Shown here piece by piece: positions 5,288 through 5,972 of a DNA stretch of 5,972 bases. Within the stretch, counting starts at the first letter, position 1, and each line of letters opens with the position of its first letter. The position numbers were made by a program, and so were the translations under genes. Origin of the DNA: Pseudomonadota bacterium. GTDB taxonomy: Bacteria > Pseudomonadota > Alphaproteobacteria > Rhizobiales > Aestuariivirgaceae. The notes under the pieces were generated by a model. The model saw only the letters and a list, made by a program, of their open reading frames with translations, made no database searches and was not told the DNA's origin. The DNA lies in assembly GCA_016522385.1 (NCBI GenBank), contig JAEKFU010000345.1, positions 1 through 5,972 on the forward strand, read 5' to 3'.

Positions 5288-5922
5288 TCAGCATGAGGTA
5301 ATTATCACAAGGATGCCCCAACAGGCCAGGACACATCCCGTCACGATCGACAGCAGACTGCCGCACCTGAAAAACTTCTCCAAAACGAGGTGAGGCGCAA
5401 GACCGGCAATCCAAAAGACATTCAAGATTCCGCCAAACAACAGCTACACCATGAGCAATCAGTTGCAGCCAAGGCAAAATCCACCATGTGCCACGCCCAG
5501 GTCTAGCGCGCCGTACAGGCCCTGACACCAATTCTCGTTGAAGTCATTTTCGGATCGCGACAAGGCCGAAGACAACGTTGCGTGAAACGGGACAGCTGAT
5601 AAGCCCCGGCGCCAAAAAAGAATACGCTGGTGAGCTTGCTGTTGGATCTCGACATCGCTGCGGCGTGTGAGGCTGACCGAGCGTTTGGTTGCATGACGGT
5701 GTCAGCCAGACCAAGCTGACCGGACCGCATGGTGATCTCTACGGACGACCACTTCAAACCGCCACCGGCCAGGGTGTACCCCCATGCCAGAACCGCAACG
5801 CCGATTAGGACCGTCAGTACTATGAATCGGTCTCCCCTACCGGAAAGAGGCCCCCAACCTTTGCGTAAATCTATCACTTCTCGGACAGCGCGAATCCAAC
5901 GGGTATTTGGTCCACGTAGCAC
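5288..5922 (-). pseudogene. Degraded DUF2182 (COG5486) predicted metal-binding membrane protein
   Basis: Two reading frames together trace one DUF2182 protein. The first frame (5922-5551) gives a membrane helix (RFIVLTVLIGVAVLAWGY, frame residues 32-49), then after a non-matching stretch FFFGAGAYQLSRFTQRCL and PCRDPK, which matches the family's AAGLYQ...C..HCR.P region. At the AAAA run near 5547-5550 the match moves to another frame by loss of one base: NDFNENW, GVAHGGFCLGCN, a TGA (5461-5459) where the family has Trp, LLMV, a TAG (5446-5444), then GGILNVFWIAGL and LVLEKFF, ending at TGA 5290-5288. The central part, about 90 residues with the MMxAMMLP-type helix, is missing in all frames. One frameshift, two internal stops and an internal deletion mean it cannot be functional. 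The 5' end is uncertain: GTG 5922 or GTG 5877. The family match is from memory of its motifs. Confidence 0.72.
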
Positions 5923-5972
5923 GCACGCCTATCGACAGCCGCGGCAATCCGGCCTATTCGCATTTGTGCCGT

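Noticed and set aside
5190..5531. Minus-strand 113-codon open frame
   Set aside because: It runs out of frame through the 3' half of the DUF2182 remnant, whose motifs appear in a different frame with stops; its own translation shows no domain.

Overview
The window looks like a piece of an alphaproteobacterial chromosome: moderately high GC, Proteobacteria-type codon use, and gene families typical of marine or soil Alphaproteobacteria. This placement is inferred from gene content, not from a marker gene. Every recognisable gene lies on the minus strand, so transcription runs from high to low coordinates. No RNA gene, CRISPR array, insertion sequence or integrase is visible.

Layout in the direction of transcription: (1) 5922-5288, a decayed DUF2182 (COG5486) membrane-protein gene with an internal deletion, a frameshift and in-frame stops. 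(2) 5105-4404, an intact MtbC/MttC-type corrinoid (B12-binding) protein. (3) 4180-3659, a GbsR/MarR-type (COG1510) regulator. (4) 3591-2917, a DUF4166 protein. (5) 2920-1409, a membrane-anchored TIGR01777-family NAD(P)-binding epimerase/reductase, overlapping the previous gene by ATGA. (6) About 1325-1158, a possible small single-pass membrane protein. (7) 1063-425, a DUF1638 protein. (8) 330-1, the start of a cysteine-rich MTHFR_C (MetV-like) protein that runs off the window.

Genes 2, 7 and 8 form a corrinoid/tetrahydrofolate one-carbon module. Such modules move methyl groups from methylated amines or betaines to tetrahydrofolate. The methyltransferase that would name the substrate is not in the window. 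Genes 3 to 5 look like a self-contained cassette placed between parts of that module. Its regulator gene and its first structural gene are each preceded by near-identical 18-bp palindromes (TTTCAGT-N4-ACTGAAA type) sitting next to -10-like hexamers, which suggests an autoregulated operator pair.

Most notable points: the paired operators; the cassette splitting a corrinoid module; a possible leaderless promoter for the DUF1638 gene; and the DUF2182 pseudogene. All family calls come from reading motifs by eye, with no database search.
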